Source: Acidovorax sp. MR-S7
GTDB taxonomy: Bacteria > Pseudomonadota > Gammaproteobacteria > Burkholderiales > Burkholderiaceae_C
NCBI RefSeq assembly: GCF_000400995.2
Contig: NZ_DF238937.1
Location: forward strand, 38,779-102,778
Direction of reading: 5' to 3'
DNA: 64,000 bases
Both the position numbers and the translations under genes were made by a program. Positions within the stretch are counted from its first letter, which is position 1. Each line of letters starts with the position of its first letter. The notes under the pieces are model-generated. The model worked only from the letters and a program-made list of their open reading frames with translations, did not search any database and had not been told where the DNA came from. Below, in pieces: positions 50,756 to 59,963 of the stretch.

Positions 50756-51262
50756 ATGAACGCCCAGGATTTCACTTCCACGCGCCCGTACCTCATCCGG
50801 GCCCTGTACGAGTGGTGCACGGACAACGGGTTCACGCCCTACCTCGTCGTGCGCGTCAACGACTCCGTGCAGGTACCCCGCGAATACGTCAACAACGGCG
50901 AGATCGTGCTGAACGTGAGCTACGACGCCACGAGCGCGCTGCAGCTTGGCAACGATTTCATCGAGTTCAAGGCCCGCTTCGGTGGGGAGCCGCGCGACAT
51001 CATGGTGCCGGTGCGCCGCGTCGTCGCCATCTATGCGCGGGAAAATGGGCAGGGCATGGCCTTCCCGCTGGAAGACGACGTGGTGGCGCCCCAGGATGAG
51101 CAGCAAGCCACGGGTGCGGCCACTGCAGCCCCCAGCGCACCGGAACGCAGCCCGGTGCAGCTCCAGTCCGTGGAGAGCGTGGCAGACGACGGCGAGGAGC
51201 CGCCACGCCCGCAGCCGCCTGCTGGCAGCGGTGCCCGCCCGTCCTTGAAGCGGGTCAAATAA
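50756..51262 (+). CDS. sspB: ClpXP protease specificity-enhancing factor SspB
   Basis: A 168-residue adaptor that binds ssrA-tagged proteins and delivers them to ClpXP. The folded domain begins RPYLIRALYEWCTDNGFTPY and contains YVNNGEIVLNVSYDATSALQ. A flexible Pro/Ala/Glu-rich linker (about residues 105-158) leads to the C-terminal ClpX-binding tail RPSLKRVK. This domain-linker-tail layout is exactly that of SspB. Cotranscribed with sspA. Confidence 0.93.
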   Translation: MNAQDFTSTRPYLIRALYEWCTDNGFTPYLVVRVNDSVQVPREYVNNGEIVLNVSYDATSALQLGNDFIEFKARFGGEPRDIMVPVRRVVAIYARENGQGMAFPLEDDVVAPQDEQQATGAATAAPSAPERSPVQLQSVESVADDGEEPPRPQPPAGSGARPSLKRVK

Positions 51263-51288
51263 CGCCGTCTCCCGCCGGAGTGCCGAGG

Positions 51289-51318
51289 GTGAAAACCCCG
51301 GCATTTGGCGGCTAGAAT
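51289..51318 (+). promoter_or_regulatory. Candidate promoter of tRNA-Thr
   Basis: GTGAAA (51289-51294), an 18-nt spacer and TAGAAT (51313-51318) lie directly upstream of the tRNA at 51329. Spacing to the tRNA 5' end is about 10 nt, consistent with a short leader. Confidence 0.45.
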
Positions 51319-51328
51319 GCAGCCTCTC

Positions 51329-51404
51329 GCCGGTTTAGCTCAGTTGGTAGAGCACCCGCCTTGTAAGCGGTAGGTCGTCAGTTCGAATCCGACAACCGGC
51401 ACCA
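51329..51404 (+). tRNA. tRNA-Thr (anticodon TGT)
   Basis: A 76-nt cloverleaf with the CCA end encoded. Acceptor arms GCCGGTT and AACCGGC pair fully; the D arm AGCTCAGTTGGTAGAGC, the anticodon loop CTTGTAA (anticodon TGT, reading ACA) and the T loop GTTCGAATC are all canonical. It stands alone between sspB and the DUF721 gene. Confidence 0.97.
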
Positions 51405-51443
51405 ACTTCCCCACCTCTTTCGCCCATCGGGCCGCCCGCCGGC

Positions 51444-51743
51444 TCAGGTTTGAATTTTCAGGCGAATGGAGGTAACCTCCCACCCCCGATTGCGCAGTTG
51501 CGCCTGAAATGCCGGCAGCAACTGCCGCACCTTGGCCGCTGCCGCATTGCTCCGCACCAGCAGGCACCAGCAGGTGCCTTCGATCGGCCCGGCTTGAAGC
51601 GCGGGCCGGAGCAAGGGAGGAATCAATGTCTCGATGGCTTTCAGCCGGTCGCTGGACTCGCGGGTCAGCGCAGTCAAGCGGGCCAGGGTGGGCGACTCCT
51701 GGCTGGCCTGCTGGAGCGAGATGGCGTAATGGCGGCGGTTCAT
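51444..51743 (-). CDS. DUF721 family protein (DciA-like)
   Basis: A 99-residue protein with the DUF721 pattern: an N-terminal helical part (LARLTALTRESSDRLKAIET), a central LRPALQAGPIEGTCWCLLVR, and a C-terminal VRQLLPAFQAQLRNRG segment. DUF721 includes DciA, the replicative-helicase loader or operator of bacteria lacking DnaC. Position beside an M23 peptidase and secA is typical of dciA in proteobacteria. Start ATG 51743 is chosen; the longer antisense frame is spurious. Divergent from the peptidase gene. Confidence 0.72.
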   Translation of the reverse strand: MNRRHYAISLQQASQESPTLARLTALTRESSDRLKAIETLIPPLLRPALQAGPIEGTCWCLLVRSNAAAAKVRQLLPAFQAQLRNRGWEVTSIRLKIQT

Positions 51744-51780
51744 GGCAAGAAAGTGATCGCCAACGGAGGGGACACACGTT

Positions 51781-52728
51781 GTGCATGTGATTATCACGGA
51801 TGCCCGGCTGGCACGAAGCCGGGCCATACACCTTGGAGGGGGGCAACTGGCCGTGGCTGCAACCCTGCTGTGCCTGCTGCTGATGCTGGCGGCGGCCGGT
51901 GCGTACCACTGGTTGCGGCAATGGCCCGGCACGGACGGGGGCGCGCCGGCGGCGATGCAGGAGGATGTCCAGCAGCGTGAGCGCTTCATGCGGGCCAACA
52001 TCGACGCGATGGCCCGCAAGCTGGGAGAGATGCAGGCACGGCTGATGCAGCTCGAATCGCTCGGCGAGCGCGTGATGGGCCTGGCCGGCATGCCGCCGCT
52101 CGATACCTCCCGCGTGCCGGGGCAGGGCGGCGCCCTGGTGTCGGGCCATTCCCTGAGCATGCAGGAGCTGGACGCAGCGCTGGACGACCTGGCGGCGCTG
52201 ACGGACCGGCGCGTGGATCTGATGACCGTGGTGGAGTCGCGTTTGTTCGACCAGCACATCCGCAAGCACCTGGTGCCCACGCAGGCCCCGGTGCTGGGGC
52301 GCTCGGTGGGCTCGCCGTTCGGCTGGCGCATCGACCCGCTCACGGGGCAGTCGGCCTTGCATACCGGCCTGGACTTCCCCGCCGACACGGGCACGGCGAT
52401 CGTGGCGGCGGCCGGGGGCGTGGTGATCGCGCAGGAGTACCACCCCGCCTATGGCAACATGGTCGAGATCGACCACGGCAACCAGTTGATCACCCGGTAC
52501 GCGCATGCCTCCCGCACGATGGTCAAGCTGGGAGACCTGGTCCGGCGCGGGCAGAAGATCGCAGAGGTCGGCACGTCGGGGCGCTCCACCGGTCCCCACC
52601 TGCATTTCGAGGTGTGGGTGCAAGGCGTGCCGCAGGACCCGCAGAAATTCCTGACCGCCGGCCAGGACGCGCGGGAGGTGCCGGTGGCGGCGGCCCGCCC
52701 TGCCAAGGCCGACGTGGCACGACGGTAG
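51781..52728 (+). CDS. M23 family metallopeptidase (membrane-anchored)
   Basis: A 315-residue protein. One N-terminal helix (LAVAATLLCLLLMLAAAGAY) is followed by a coiled-coil-like stretch (RANIDAMARKLGEMQARLMQ) and a C-terminal LytM/M23 domain. Zinc ligands are in ALHTGLDF and GPHLHFEVW, so the peptidase looks active; it probably cuts peptidoglycan cross-links in the periplasm. The start is GTG 51781 with GGAGGGG about ten nt upstream. The TAG stop is part of a TAGAAT hexamer. Confidence 0.88.
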   Translation: MHVIITDARLARSRAIHLGGGQLAVAATLLCLLLMLAAAGAYHWLRQWPGTDGGAPAAMQEDVQQRERFMRANIDAMARKLGEMQARLMQLESLGERVMGLAGMPPLDTSRVPGQGGALVSGHSLSMQELDAALDDLAALTDRRVDLMTVVESRLFDQHIRKHLVPTQAPVLGRSVGSPFGWRIDPLTGQSALHTGLDFPADTGTAIVAAAGGVVIAQEYHPAYGNMVEIDHGNQLITRYAHASRTMVKLGDLVRRGQKIAEVGTSGRSTGPHLHFEVWVQGVPQDPQKFLTAGQDAREVPVAAARPAKADVARR

Positions 52729-52864
52729 AATCCTCGATCCGTGCCCCGCCGTTCCCGCGTTGCAGTTGCTTGCAATCCAGGCGGTGGCCCCCATCTGAAT
52801 TCATTCATCTTAGGGATTCCGGCCGCTCTGCCGCTTTCGTGATGCGCAGCGCGGTCCTGTTCGC

Positions 52865-55621
52865 ATGGCCACCAACTTTCTCACCAAACTATTCGGCAGC
52901 CGCAACGACCGGCTGCTCAAGCAATACCGCAAGACGGTCGCTCGCATCAATGCGATGGAGCCGGAATACGAGAAGCTGAGTGACGAAGCGCTGCGCGGCA
53001 AGACGCAGGAATTCAAGGACCGCATCGCCAAGGGCGAAACGCTCGACGCGCTGCTGCCCGAGGCCTTTGCCGTGGTGCGCGAGGGCTCCAAGCGCATCAT
53101 GAAGATGCGCCACTTCGACGTGCAGCTCATCGGCGGCATGGCGTTGCACCACGGCAAGATCGCCGAAATGCGCACGGGCGAGGGCAAGACGCTGACGGCC
53201 ACGCTGCCCGTGTACCTGAACGCGCTTTCGGGCAAGGGCGTGCACGTGGTGACCGTGAACGACTACCTGGCCGGCCGCGACGCGCAGTGGATGGGGCGCC
53301 TCTACAACTTCCTGGGCCTCACGGTGGGCATCAACCTGCCGCAGATTCCGCGCGAGGAAAAGCAGGCCGCCTACGGCGCCGACATCACCTACGGCACGAA
53401 TAACGAGTACGGCTTCGACTACCTGCGCGACAACATGGTCTACGACGCGCGCGAGCGCGTTCAGCGTGCCTTGAACTACGCCATCGTGGACGAGGTGGAC
53501 TCCATCCTGATCGACGAGGCGCGCACGCCGCTCATCATCAGCGGCCAGGCCGAGGACCACACGGCCATGTACGTCTCCATCAACAAGGTGGTGCCGCTGC
53601 TGGTACGCCAGGAGGGCGAAGCGGACCCGCGCACCGGTGAGGGCGTCGTCAAGCCCGGCGACTTCACGGTGGACGAGAAAACCCATCAGGTATTCCTGAC
53701 CGAGCAGGGGCACGAGAACGCCGAGCGCATCCTGGCCAGCCAGGGGCTGCTGCCCGAGGGCGCCTCGCTCTACGACCCTGCGAACATCTCGCTGGTGCAC
53801 CACCTGTACGCAGCGCTGCGGGCCAACCACCTGTACCACCGCGACCAGCACTACGTGGTGCAGAACGGCGAGATCGTGATCGTGGACGAGTTCACGGGCC
53901 GCCTGATGGCCGGCCGCCGCTGGAGCGAGGGCCTGCACCAGGCCGTCGAGGCCAAGGAGGGCGTGGAGATCCAGGCCGAGAACCAGACCATGGCCTCGAT
54001 CACCTTCCAGAACTATTTCCGCCTCTACGGCAAGCTAGCCGGCATGACCGGCACGGCCGATACCGAAGCCTACGAGTTCCAGGAAATCTACGGCCTGGAA
54101 ACCGTGGTCATCCCCCCCAACCGCCCGAGCAAGCGCGACGACCAGCTCGACCGCGTGTACAAGACCACGCGCGAGAAATACGAAGCGGCCATCGCCGACA
54201 TCCGCGAGTGCCACGAACGCGGCCAGCCGGTGCTGGTGGGCACCACGTCGATCGAGAACTCCGAAATCATCGACGACCTGCTGAACAAGGCCGGCCTGCC
54301 GCACCAGGTGCTCAACGCCAAGCAGCATGCGCGCGAGGCCGACATCGTGGCCCAGGCGGGCCGCCCCGGCATGATCACCATCGCCACCAACATGGCGGGC
54401 CGCGGCACCGACATCGTGCTCGGCGGCAACGTGGAGAAGGCCGTGGCCGCGCTGGAGGCCGACGAATCGCTCTCCGAAGCCGAACGCACCCAGCGCATCG
54501 AGGAATTGCGCGCGCAGTGGAAGCTCGACCACGAGAAGGTCACGGCGCTGGGCGGCCTGCGCATCATCGCCACCGAGCGGCACGAGTCGCGCCGCATCGA
54601 CAACCAGCTGCGTGGCCGCTCGGGCCGCCAGGGTGACCCCGGCTCCTCGCGCTTCTACCTGAGCTTGGACGACCAGCTCATGCGCATCTTCGCGGGCGAC
54701 CGCGTCAAGGCCATCATGGACCGCCTGAAGATGCCCGACGGCGAGGCCATCGAGGCGGGCATCGTCACGCGCAGCATCGAGAGCGCGCAGCGCAAGGTCG
54801 AGGCGCGCAACTTCGACGTCCGCAAGCAGCTGCTCGAATACGACGACGTCGCCAACGACCAGCGCAAGGTCATCTACCAGCAGCGCAACGAGATCCTGGA
54901 TGCGGCCGACCTGGCCGGCCTGATCTCGGCCATGCGCGACGACTGCCTTACCGACGTGGTGCGCCAGTACGTGCCTGCCGAATCGGTCGAAGAGCAGTGG
55001 GACCTGCCGGCGCTGGAGAAGGCGCTGGTCTCCGACTGGCAGGTGCCGCTGGCGCTGCAGCAGGAGGTCGAAGGCTCCGAAGCCATCACGGACGACGAGA
55101 TCCTGCAGAAGGTGCTGGACGCCGCGCGCGCCGCGTTCGACGCCAAGGTGGCCATGGTGGGCGGGGACAACTTCACCCAGTTCGAGCGCATGGTGTTGCT
55201 GCAGAGCTTCGACACCAGCTGGCGCGACCACCTCAGCGCGCTCGACTACCTGCGCCAGGGCATCCACCTGCGCGGCTATGCGCAGAAGCAGCCCAAGCAG
55301 GAATACAAGCGCGAGGCGTTCGAGCTGTTCCGCCAGCTGATCGACCAGGTCAAGAACGAAGTCACGCGCGTGATGATGACCGTTCAGGTGCAGTCCAGTG
55401 CACAGGTGGACGAGGCCGCCCAGGCGCTAGAGCAGCGCGGCGAGAACATCGGCAACGTGACCTACAGCGCGCCCAACGAATCCGGCGGCGTGGACACCAC
55501 CATCAACGCCGACGGCGCTGCCGCGCTCAACCTGCCCGAAGGCGTGCGCGTGGGCCGCAACGATCCCTGCCCCTGCGGCAGCGGCAAGAAGTTCAAGCAG
55601 TGCCACGGCAAGCTGGCCTGA
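52865..55621 (+). CDS. secA: Preprotein translocase ATPase SecA
   Basis: A 918-residue motor that drives unfolded preproteins through SecYEG. Walker A is in [16 protein letters not shown] near residue 104 and the DEAD-type Walker B in [20 protein letters not shown] near 208. [20 protein letters not shown] and [15 protein letters not shown] are helicase motifs. The C-terminal zinc finger [15 protein letters not shown], which binds SecB and lipid, is present. Full-length. A terminator follows the stop by about 17 nt. Confidence 0.97.
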   Translation: MATNFLTKLFGSRNDRLLKQYRKTVARINAMEPEYEKLSDEALRGKTQEFKDRIAKGETLDALLPEAFAVVREGSKRIMKMRHFDVQLIGGMALHHGKIAEMRTGEGKTLTATLPVYLNALSGKGVHVVTVNDYLAGRDAQWMGRLYNFLGLTVGINLPQIPREEKQAAYGADITYGTNNEYGFDYLRDNMVYDARERVQRALNYAIVDEVDSILIDEARTPLIISGQAEDHTAMYVSINKVVPLLVRQEGEADPRTGEGVVKPGDFTVDEKTHQVFLTEQGHENAERILASQGLLPEGASLYDPANISLVHHLYAALRANHLYHRDQHYVVQNGEIVIVDEFTGRLMAGRRWSEGLHQAVEAKEGVEIQAENQTMASITFQNYFRLYGKLAGMTGTADTEAYEFQEIYGLETVVIPPNRPSKRDDQLDRVYKTTREKYEAAIADIRECHERGQPVLVGTTSIENSEIIDDLLNKAGLPHQVLNAKQHAREADIVAQAGRPGMITIATNMAGRGTDIVLGGNVEKAVAALEADESLSEAERTQRIEELRAQWKLDHEKVTALGGLRIIATERHESRRIDNQLRGRSGRQGDPGSSRFYLSLDDQLMRIFAGDRVKAIMDRLKMPDGEAIEAGIVTRSIESAQRKVEARNFDVRKQLLEYDDVANDQRKVIYQQRNEILDAADLAGLISAMRDDCLTDVVRQYVPAESVEEQWDLPALEKALVSDWQVPLALQQEVEGSEAITDDEILQKVLDAARAAFDAKVAMVGGDNFTQFERMVLLQSFDTSWRDHLSALDYLRQGIHLRGYAQKQPKQEYKREAFELFRQLIDQVKNEVTRVMMTVQVQSSAQVDEAAQALEQRGENIGNVTYSAPNESGGVDTTINADGAAALNLPEGVRVGRNDPCPCGSGKKFKQCHGKLA

Positions 55622-55637
55622 TGCTTTCTCTGGACTG

Positions 55638-55662
55638 AACACGGGCTGCGGCCCGTGTTTTG
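55638..55662 (+). terminator. Terminator after secA
   Basis: ACACGGGC (55639-55646) and GCCCGTGT (55651-55658) pair fully around a TGCG loop and are followed by TTTT. It lies 17 nt after the secA stop and 22 nt before argJ. Confidence 0.8.
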
Positions 55663-55683
55663 CATTTTTCAAGGACGACGACC

Positions 55684-56913
55684 ATGCCTGTGAATCTCTC
55701 TGCTCCCATCGCATCCGACCTGCATGCCGTGCCCGGCGTGCGCATCGGCGTGGCCGAAGCCGGCGTGCGCAAGGCCCACCGCAAGGACCTGACCGTGTTC
55801 CTGCTCGATGAAGGCGCCACCGTCGCGGGCGTGTTCACCAAGAACCGTTTCTGCGCTGCGCCCGTGCAGGTCTGCCGCGAGCACCTGGAGGGAGGCCAGG
55901 CCATCCGCGCGATGGTGGTCAACACCGGCAACGCCAACGCCGGCACAGGGGCCGACGGCCTGGCGCGCGCGCGCGCCACCTGCGCGGCGCTCGCGGGCCG
56001 CCTGGGACTGGACGCGCGGCAGGTGCTGCCGTTCTCCACCGGGGTGATCATGGAGCCGCTGCCCGTGGACCGCATCGAGGCCGGCCTGCCCGCCGCGCTG
56101 GCCGATGCGCAGCCCGCGCACTGGGCGCGCGCGGCCGAGGGCATCATGACCACCGACACGCTGCCGAAGGCGTTCAGCACGCAGGTACAAATCGGCGGCA
56201 CCACGGTGACCATCACCGGCATCTCCAAGGGGGCAGGCATGATCCGGCCCAATATGGCGACCATGCTGGGCTTCCTGGCCACCGATGCGTGCATCGCTCC
56301 CGCACTGGTGCAGCAGCTCGTGCGCGAGCTGGCCGACCAGTCCTTCAACCGCGTGACCATCGACGGCGACACGTCCACCAATGACTCGTTCGTGCTCGTC
56401 GCCACGCACCAGGCCGCGCACGCGCCCATCACATCGCTCGATAGTGACGAAGGTGGCGCGCTCAAGGCCGCGCTGCTGGAAGTGGCGCAGAAACTCGCCC
56501 AGTCCATCGTGCGCGACGGCGAGGGAGCGACCAAGTTCATCACCGTGCGCGTCGAGGGCGGCCGCACCGGCGAGGAATGCCGCCAGGTGGCCTACGCCAT
56601 CGCGCACTCGCCGCTGGTCAAGACGGCCTTCTTCGCCAGCGACCCGAACCTGGGCCGCATCCTCGCGGCCGTGGGCTACGCGGGCATCGAGGATCTCGAC
56701 CAGACGCTCATCGACCTGTACCTCGACGACGTGCACGTGGCCGTGCAGGGCGGGCGCAACCCCGCCTACCGCGAGGAGGACGGCCAGCGCGTGATGAAGC
56801 AAAGCGAGATCACCGTGCGCGTGGTGCTCGGGCGCGGCGACGCGGCCGACACCGTCTGGACCTGCGACCTGAGCCACGAGTACGTGACCATCAACGCCGA
56901 CTACCGCTCCTGA
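55684..56913 (+). CDS. argJ: Bifunctional glutamate N-acetyltransferase / amino-acid acetyltransferase
   Basis: A 409-residue Ntn-type enzyme that recycles acetyl groups in arginine synthesis and may also make N-acetylglutamate from acetyl-CoA. Autocleavage occurs before nucleophile Thr193 in [10 protein letters not shown], giving alpha and beta chains. [16 protein letters not shown] and [16 protein letters not shown] are family blocks. ATG 55684 (MPVNLSAP) is chosen. It lies just past the secA terminator, so it needs its own promoter. Confidence 0.94.
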   Translation: MPVNLSAPIASDLHAVPGVRIGVAEAGVRKAHRKDLTVFLLDEGATVAGVFTKNRFCAAPVQVCREHLEGGQAIRAMVVNTGNANAGTGADGLARARATCAALAGRLGLDARQVLPFSTGVIMEPLPVDRIEAGLPAALADAQPAHWARAAEGIMTTDTLPKAFSTQVQIGGTTVTITGISKGAGMIRPNMATMLGFLATDACIAPALVQQLVRELADQSFNRVTIDGDTSTNDSFVLVATHQAAHAPITSLDSDEGGALKAALLEVAQKLAQSIVRDGEGATKFITVRVEGGRTGEECRQVAYAIAHSPLVKTAFFASDPNLGRILAAVGYAGIEDLDQTLIDLYLDDVHVAVQGGRNPAYREEDGQRVMKQSEITVRVVLGRGDAADTVWTCDLSHEYVTINADYRS

Positions 56914-56926
56914 TCGCTATTTGTTT

Positions 56927-56967
56927 AATAGCTGCTTGCGCTTGATGCGCAAGCGCTAGAGGCCAAA
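56927..56967 (+). repeat. Intergenic repeat copy (forward) supplying the ribosome site of the DUF815 ATPase gene
   Basis: AATAGCTGCTTGCGCTTG, ATGCGC spacer, AAGCGCTAGAGGCCAAA, then ATG. The start ATG at 56968 sits exactly where the core has TTG, with AGAGG five nt upstream. The inner arms GCGCTTG and CAAGCGC are intact. Confidence 0.82.
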
Positions 56968-57840
56968 ATGAACGAAAAACTCGACCACTTGCTGCTGCGC
57001 GCCGAGCAGCTCATCGCCCGCATCGAATCCGTGCTGCCCCAGCCGCTCACCGCGCCCGACTGGAGCCAGTCCGTGGCCTGGCGCTACCGCAAGCGCAGCA
57101 GCGGCCACGGCACGCTGGAACCCGTGCGCCAGGTGGCGGTGATGCGCCTGGACGACCTCAAGGAAATCGACGCGCAGAAGGAGAAGGTGCAGCGCAACAC
57201 CGAGCAGTTCGTCCATGGGCGCACAGCCAACAACATGCTGCTGACGGGGGCGCGCGGCACGGGCAAGTCCTCGCTCATCAAGGCCTGCCTGCACCAGTAC
57301 GCGCCGCAGGGCCTGCGCCTGATCGAGGTGGACAAGGCCGACCTGACCGACCTGCCCGACATCGTGGACGTGTGCTCGGGCCGGCCCGAGAAATTCATCG
57401 TCTACTGCGACGACCTGAGCTTCGAGGAGGGCGAGGCGGGCTACAAGGCGCTCAAGTCCATCCTCGATGGCTCGGTGGCCGCGGCCACGCCCAACGTGCT
57501 GGTCTACGCGACGAGCAACCGGCGCCATCTGCTGCCCGAGCAGATGAAGGACAACCTGAGCTACACCACGTCGGCCGACGGCGAGATCCACCCGGGTGAG
57601 GTGGTGGAAGAGAAGATCTCCCTGTCCGAGCGCTTCGGCCTCTGGGTGAGCTTCTACCCGTTCAGCCAGGAGGAATACCTGGCCATCGTTGCGCAGTGGC
57701 TGTCCGCGCTGGGCGTGCCGCAGGCCACCATCGAGGCGGCACGGCCCGAGGCGCTGGTCTGGGCGCTGGAGCGCGGCTCGCGCTCGGGCCGCGTGGCCTA
57801 CCAGTTCGCGCGCGACTTCGCCGGGCGCCAGGGCGCATGA
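56968..57840 (+). CDS. DUF815-family AAA ATPase
   Basis: A 290-residue P-loop ATPase of the DUF815 family. Walker A GARGTGKS is at residues 94-101, Walker B FIVYCDDLSFEEGE at about 143-156, and sensor/arginine segments VYATSNRRHLLPEQMKDN and LSERFGLWVSFYPFSQEEYL follow. There is no DNA-binding or membrane segment. The function of this family is unknown. The start lies at the right edge of a repeat copy that supplies AGAGG. The stop overlaps mutT by ATGA, tying it to nucleotide-pool sanitation at least in expression. Confidence 0.85.
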   Translation: MNEKLDHLLLRAEQLIARIESVLPQPLTAPDWSQSVAWRYRKRSSGHGTLEPVRQVAVMRLDDLKEIDAQKEKVQRNTEQFVHGRTANNMLLTGARGTGKSSLIKACLHQYAPQGLRLIEVDKADLTDLPDIVDVCSGRPEKFIVYCDDLSFEEGEAGYKALKSILDGSVAAATPNVLVYATSNRRHLLPEQMKDNLSYTTSADGEIHPGEVVEEKISLSERFGLWVSFYPFSQEEYLAIVAQWLSALGVPQATIEAARPEALVWALERGSRSGRVAYQFARDFAGRQGA

Positions 57841-58262
57841 GCCGCAAGCACACCGAGGTGGCCGTCGGCATCCTGCTGCGGGATGACGGCGCGCTGCTGC
57901 TGTCCACCCGGCCTGAGGGCAAGCCGTATGCGGGCTACTGGGAATTTCCCGGCGGCAAGATCGAGGCGGGCGAGACGGTGGAGCAGGCGCTGCGCCGCGA
58001 ACTGATCGAGGAGCTGGGCGTGACCATCGGCCCCGCCGAGGTCTGGAAGGTGACGGAGCACGACTATCCGCACGCGCTCGTGCGCCTGCACTGGTGCAAG
58101 GTGCATGCATGGCAGGGCGAGTTCGAGATGCGCGAGGGTCAGGCGATGCGCTGGCAGCAGTGGCCGGTGCAGGTGCGGCCCGTGCTGCCCGGTGCCTATC
58201 CCGTGCTGCAGTGGCTGGCCGAGGAGCGCGGCGAGGCGTTCGATCCGTCCGTGCTGGGCTGA
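57837..58262 (+). CDS. mutT: Nudix hydrolase, MutT-type 8-oxo-dGTP diphosphatase
   Basis: A 141-residue Nudix protein. The Nudix box spans residues 39-61, opening GGKIEAGETVEQAL and closing RELIEELG, with all metal-binding glutamates in place. VAVGILLRDDGALLLSTRPE and PYAGYWEFPGGK are MutT-like. It hydrolyses oxidised dGTP to prevent mutation, if the assignment to MutT is right; other Nudix substrates cannot be excluded. Overlaps the DUF815 ATPase gene. Confidence 0.85.
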   Translation: MSRKHTEVAVGILLRDDGALLLSTRPEGKPYAGYWEFPGGKIEAGETVEQALRRELIEELGVTIGPAEVWKVTEHDYPHALVRLHWCKVHAWQGEFEMREGQAMRWQQWPVQVRPVLPGAYPVLQWLAEERGEAFDPSVLG

Positions 58263-58274
58263 GCAGCAAAAACC

Positions 58275-58317
58275 ATAGCTGCCAACACTTGCCCGGCAAG
58301 CGCTAGAGGCCGATTTC
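58275..58317 (+). repeat. Intergenic repeat copy (forward)
   Basis: ATAGCTGCCAACACTTG, CCCGGC spacer, AAGCGCTAGAGGCCGATTTC. It lies between the convergent ends of mutT and yacG. The left arm is diverged, so the hairpin is weaker than in the other copies. Confidence 0.75.
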
Positions 58318-58325
58318 ATGCAAAT

Positions 58326-58547
58326 TCAGGAGAGGCGTTTGGGGTCGCCGTATTCGGCGTCCTCGGGCGGCGCTTCGGCCGGCATGCGGAAGTCCTCGTT
58401 GGCCCAGGCGCCCAGGTCGATCTGCCGGCAGCGCTCGCTGCAGAACGGGCGGTAGGGGTTGGCCGGGCTGTAGAGGCTGGGGCCGCCGCAGGTGGGGCAG
58501 GGCACCTGCCGGGCGCTGGAGGAGGGCTGCTGGGCGGGCGTGGCCAT
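58326..58547 (-). CDS. yacG: DNA gyrase inhibitor / zinc-binding protein YacG
   Basis: A 73-residue zinc protein. The four cysteines are in [12 protein letters not shown] and [16 protein letters not shown], the exact YacG pattern; E. coli YacG binds GyrB and inhibits DNA gyrase. The acidic C-terminal tail ([13 protein letters not shown]) is typical. ATG 58547 is chosen; an in-frame GTG at 58562 overlaps the zapD end and would add five residues. It follows zapD, as in many proteobacteria (coaE-zapD-yacG). Confidence 0.9.
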   Translation of the reverse strand: MATPAQQPSSSARQVPCPTCGGPSLYSPANPYRPFCSERCRQIDLGAWANEDFRMPAEAPPEDAEYGDPKRLS

Positions 58548-58552
58548 GGCGT

Positions 58553-59353
58553 TCAAGCGCACAGCGTCAGCTCGAAGAACGCATCTTCGGTGCTGGGGAC
58601 CAGGCGCCCGTTTTCTTCCTGGCGCATCAGGCGCACCGAGACGATGAGGCGGTTGCCGCTGATTTCGGGGATCACCTGCAGGGCCGGATCCAGCGCCAAG
58701 CGCAGCAGTTGGAACGTGCGGCCCTGCGGCAGGTTCTGCTGGAACTGTCCGCGCTCGGCCGCCACCTTCTGAGGCAGGCCCGCATCGCGCATGAGGCGCA
58801 GCAGCAGGTAGACGGATTCGGCCAGCGGGCCCAGGCTGGCGGCCCAGGTTTCCAGGTCGTGCTGGCGCTCCTGGGGCGCGTGGTGCTGCCAGGCGTAGTA
58901 GGCAGGCAGGTCGAAGCCGCAGGTGCCGCCCGGGATGCCCATGCGGCTGCGGATGCTCATGAGCCAGTCGTTCTCGGTGAGTGCCTGGCCGGCTTTGCCG
59001 TTCTGGCCGTTGAGCGCGGCGAAGCAGTGGTCCAACTGGCCGATGACGCCGTCCAGCGCGGCTTCCGAAATGGAGGGGTTGCCTCGGTAGCCGTCGAACT
59101 GGTGCTTGTGCCGCTCCAGGTCCTTGAGCACGTCGGCCTTCAGGTCGGCCCGTGCCGCCACGTCCATGATCTCGAACATCGTCACCAGCGCGTAGTGGTG
59201 GTCCAGCGGATGCGCGCGGGGCATCAGCTCGCCGAGCCGACGGAACAGGTGCTCGAGCCGCAGGTAGGTTCTCAGCCGCTCGTTGAAAGGGTATTCGTAA
59301 AGGATCACGCTAGGGGGTTCCTGGGGGTGCACGGAACTGCGCCTGGCAATCAT
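58553..59353 (-). CDS. zapD: Cell division protein ZapD
   Basis: A 266-residue protein that cross-links FtsZ filaments at the division ring. The N-terminal block [20 protein letters not shown] is diagnostic, and [14 protein letters not shown] lies in the C-terminal beta domain. ATG 59353 overlaps the coaE stop (ATGA on the minus strand), supporting this start; an in-frame GTG at 59308 is the alternative. No catalytic residues are expected. Confidence 0.92.
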   Translation of the reverse strand: MIARRSSVHPQEPPSVILYEYPFNERLRTYLRLEHLFRRLGELMPRAHPLDHHYALVTMFEIMDVAARADLKADVLKDLERHKHQFDGYRGNPSISEAALDGVIGQLDHCFAALNGQNGKAGQALTENDWLMSIRSRMGIPGGTCGFDLPAYYAWQHHAPQERQHDLETWAASLGPLAESVYLLLRLMRDAGLPQKVAAERGQFQQNLPQGRTFQLLRLALDPALQVIPEISGNRLIVSVRLMRQEENGRLVPSTEDAFFELTLCA

Positions 59354-59961
59354 AGCCCGAACGATGCGGCGATCCCGTGTACCTTTGTGTGCAAATCCGC
59401 GAGCGTCAGGCCGTCGTTGTAGACCACGATGTCGGCCGCCGCACGGCGCACCGCGCGGCTGCTCTGCGTGGCCATGATGGCCTGCACGGCATCGGGGCCG
59501 AGCCCGCTGCGCGCCTGCACGCGGGAGATCTGCGTGGCCTCGCGGCAGTCCACCACCAGCACGGCATCGAGCTGGCGAGGCCAGCGGGGCGATTCCGTCA
59601 ACAACGGGATGTCGAGCACGATGAGGCGGCGGCCGCCCAGGCTGGCCTCATGCACGGCCTGTGCGATGGCGTGGCCCACGAGCGGGTGGATGATGGCTTC
59701 GAGCCGCAGCTTGGCGCCGGCGTCGGCGAAGACCAGCGCGCGCATGCGGGCGCGGTCCAGTGCGCCCTGGGTGTCGATGTAGTCGGCGCCGAACGTACTG
59801 CGGATGGCGGGGACCGCTGCGCCCCCGGCTTCGGTGACGGAGCGCGCAATGCCGTCGGCATCGACGAGCGCTGCGCCGAACGTGCCCAGCATGGCGGCCA
59901 CGGTGCTCTTGCCGCTGCCGATGCCGCCCGTCACGCCCAGCCGGAAGCTGCGGGGCGGCAT
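59350..59961 (-). CDS. coaE: Dephospho-CoA kinase
   Basis: A 203-residue P-loop kinase for the last step of CoA synthesis. LGVTGGIGSGKSTVAAML holds Walker A (residues 12-20). VDADGIARSVTEAGGAAVPA and LVFADAGAKLRLEAIIHPLV are family blocks, as is SRVQARSGLGPDAVQAIM. ATG 59961 starts 2 nt past the pilD stop, so the pil genes and coaE are cotranscribed. Confidence 0.94.
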   Translation of the reverse strand: MPPRSFRLGVTGGIGSGKSTVAAMLGTFGAALVDADGIARSVTEAGGAAVPAIRSTFGADYIDTQGALDRARMRALVFADAGAKLRLEAIIHPLVGHAIAQAVHEASLGGRRLIVLDIPLLTESPRWPRQLDAVLVVDCREATQISRVQARSGLGPDAVQAIMATQSSRAVRRAAADIVVYNDGLTLADLHTKVHGIAASFGL

Positions 59962-59963
59962 GC

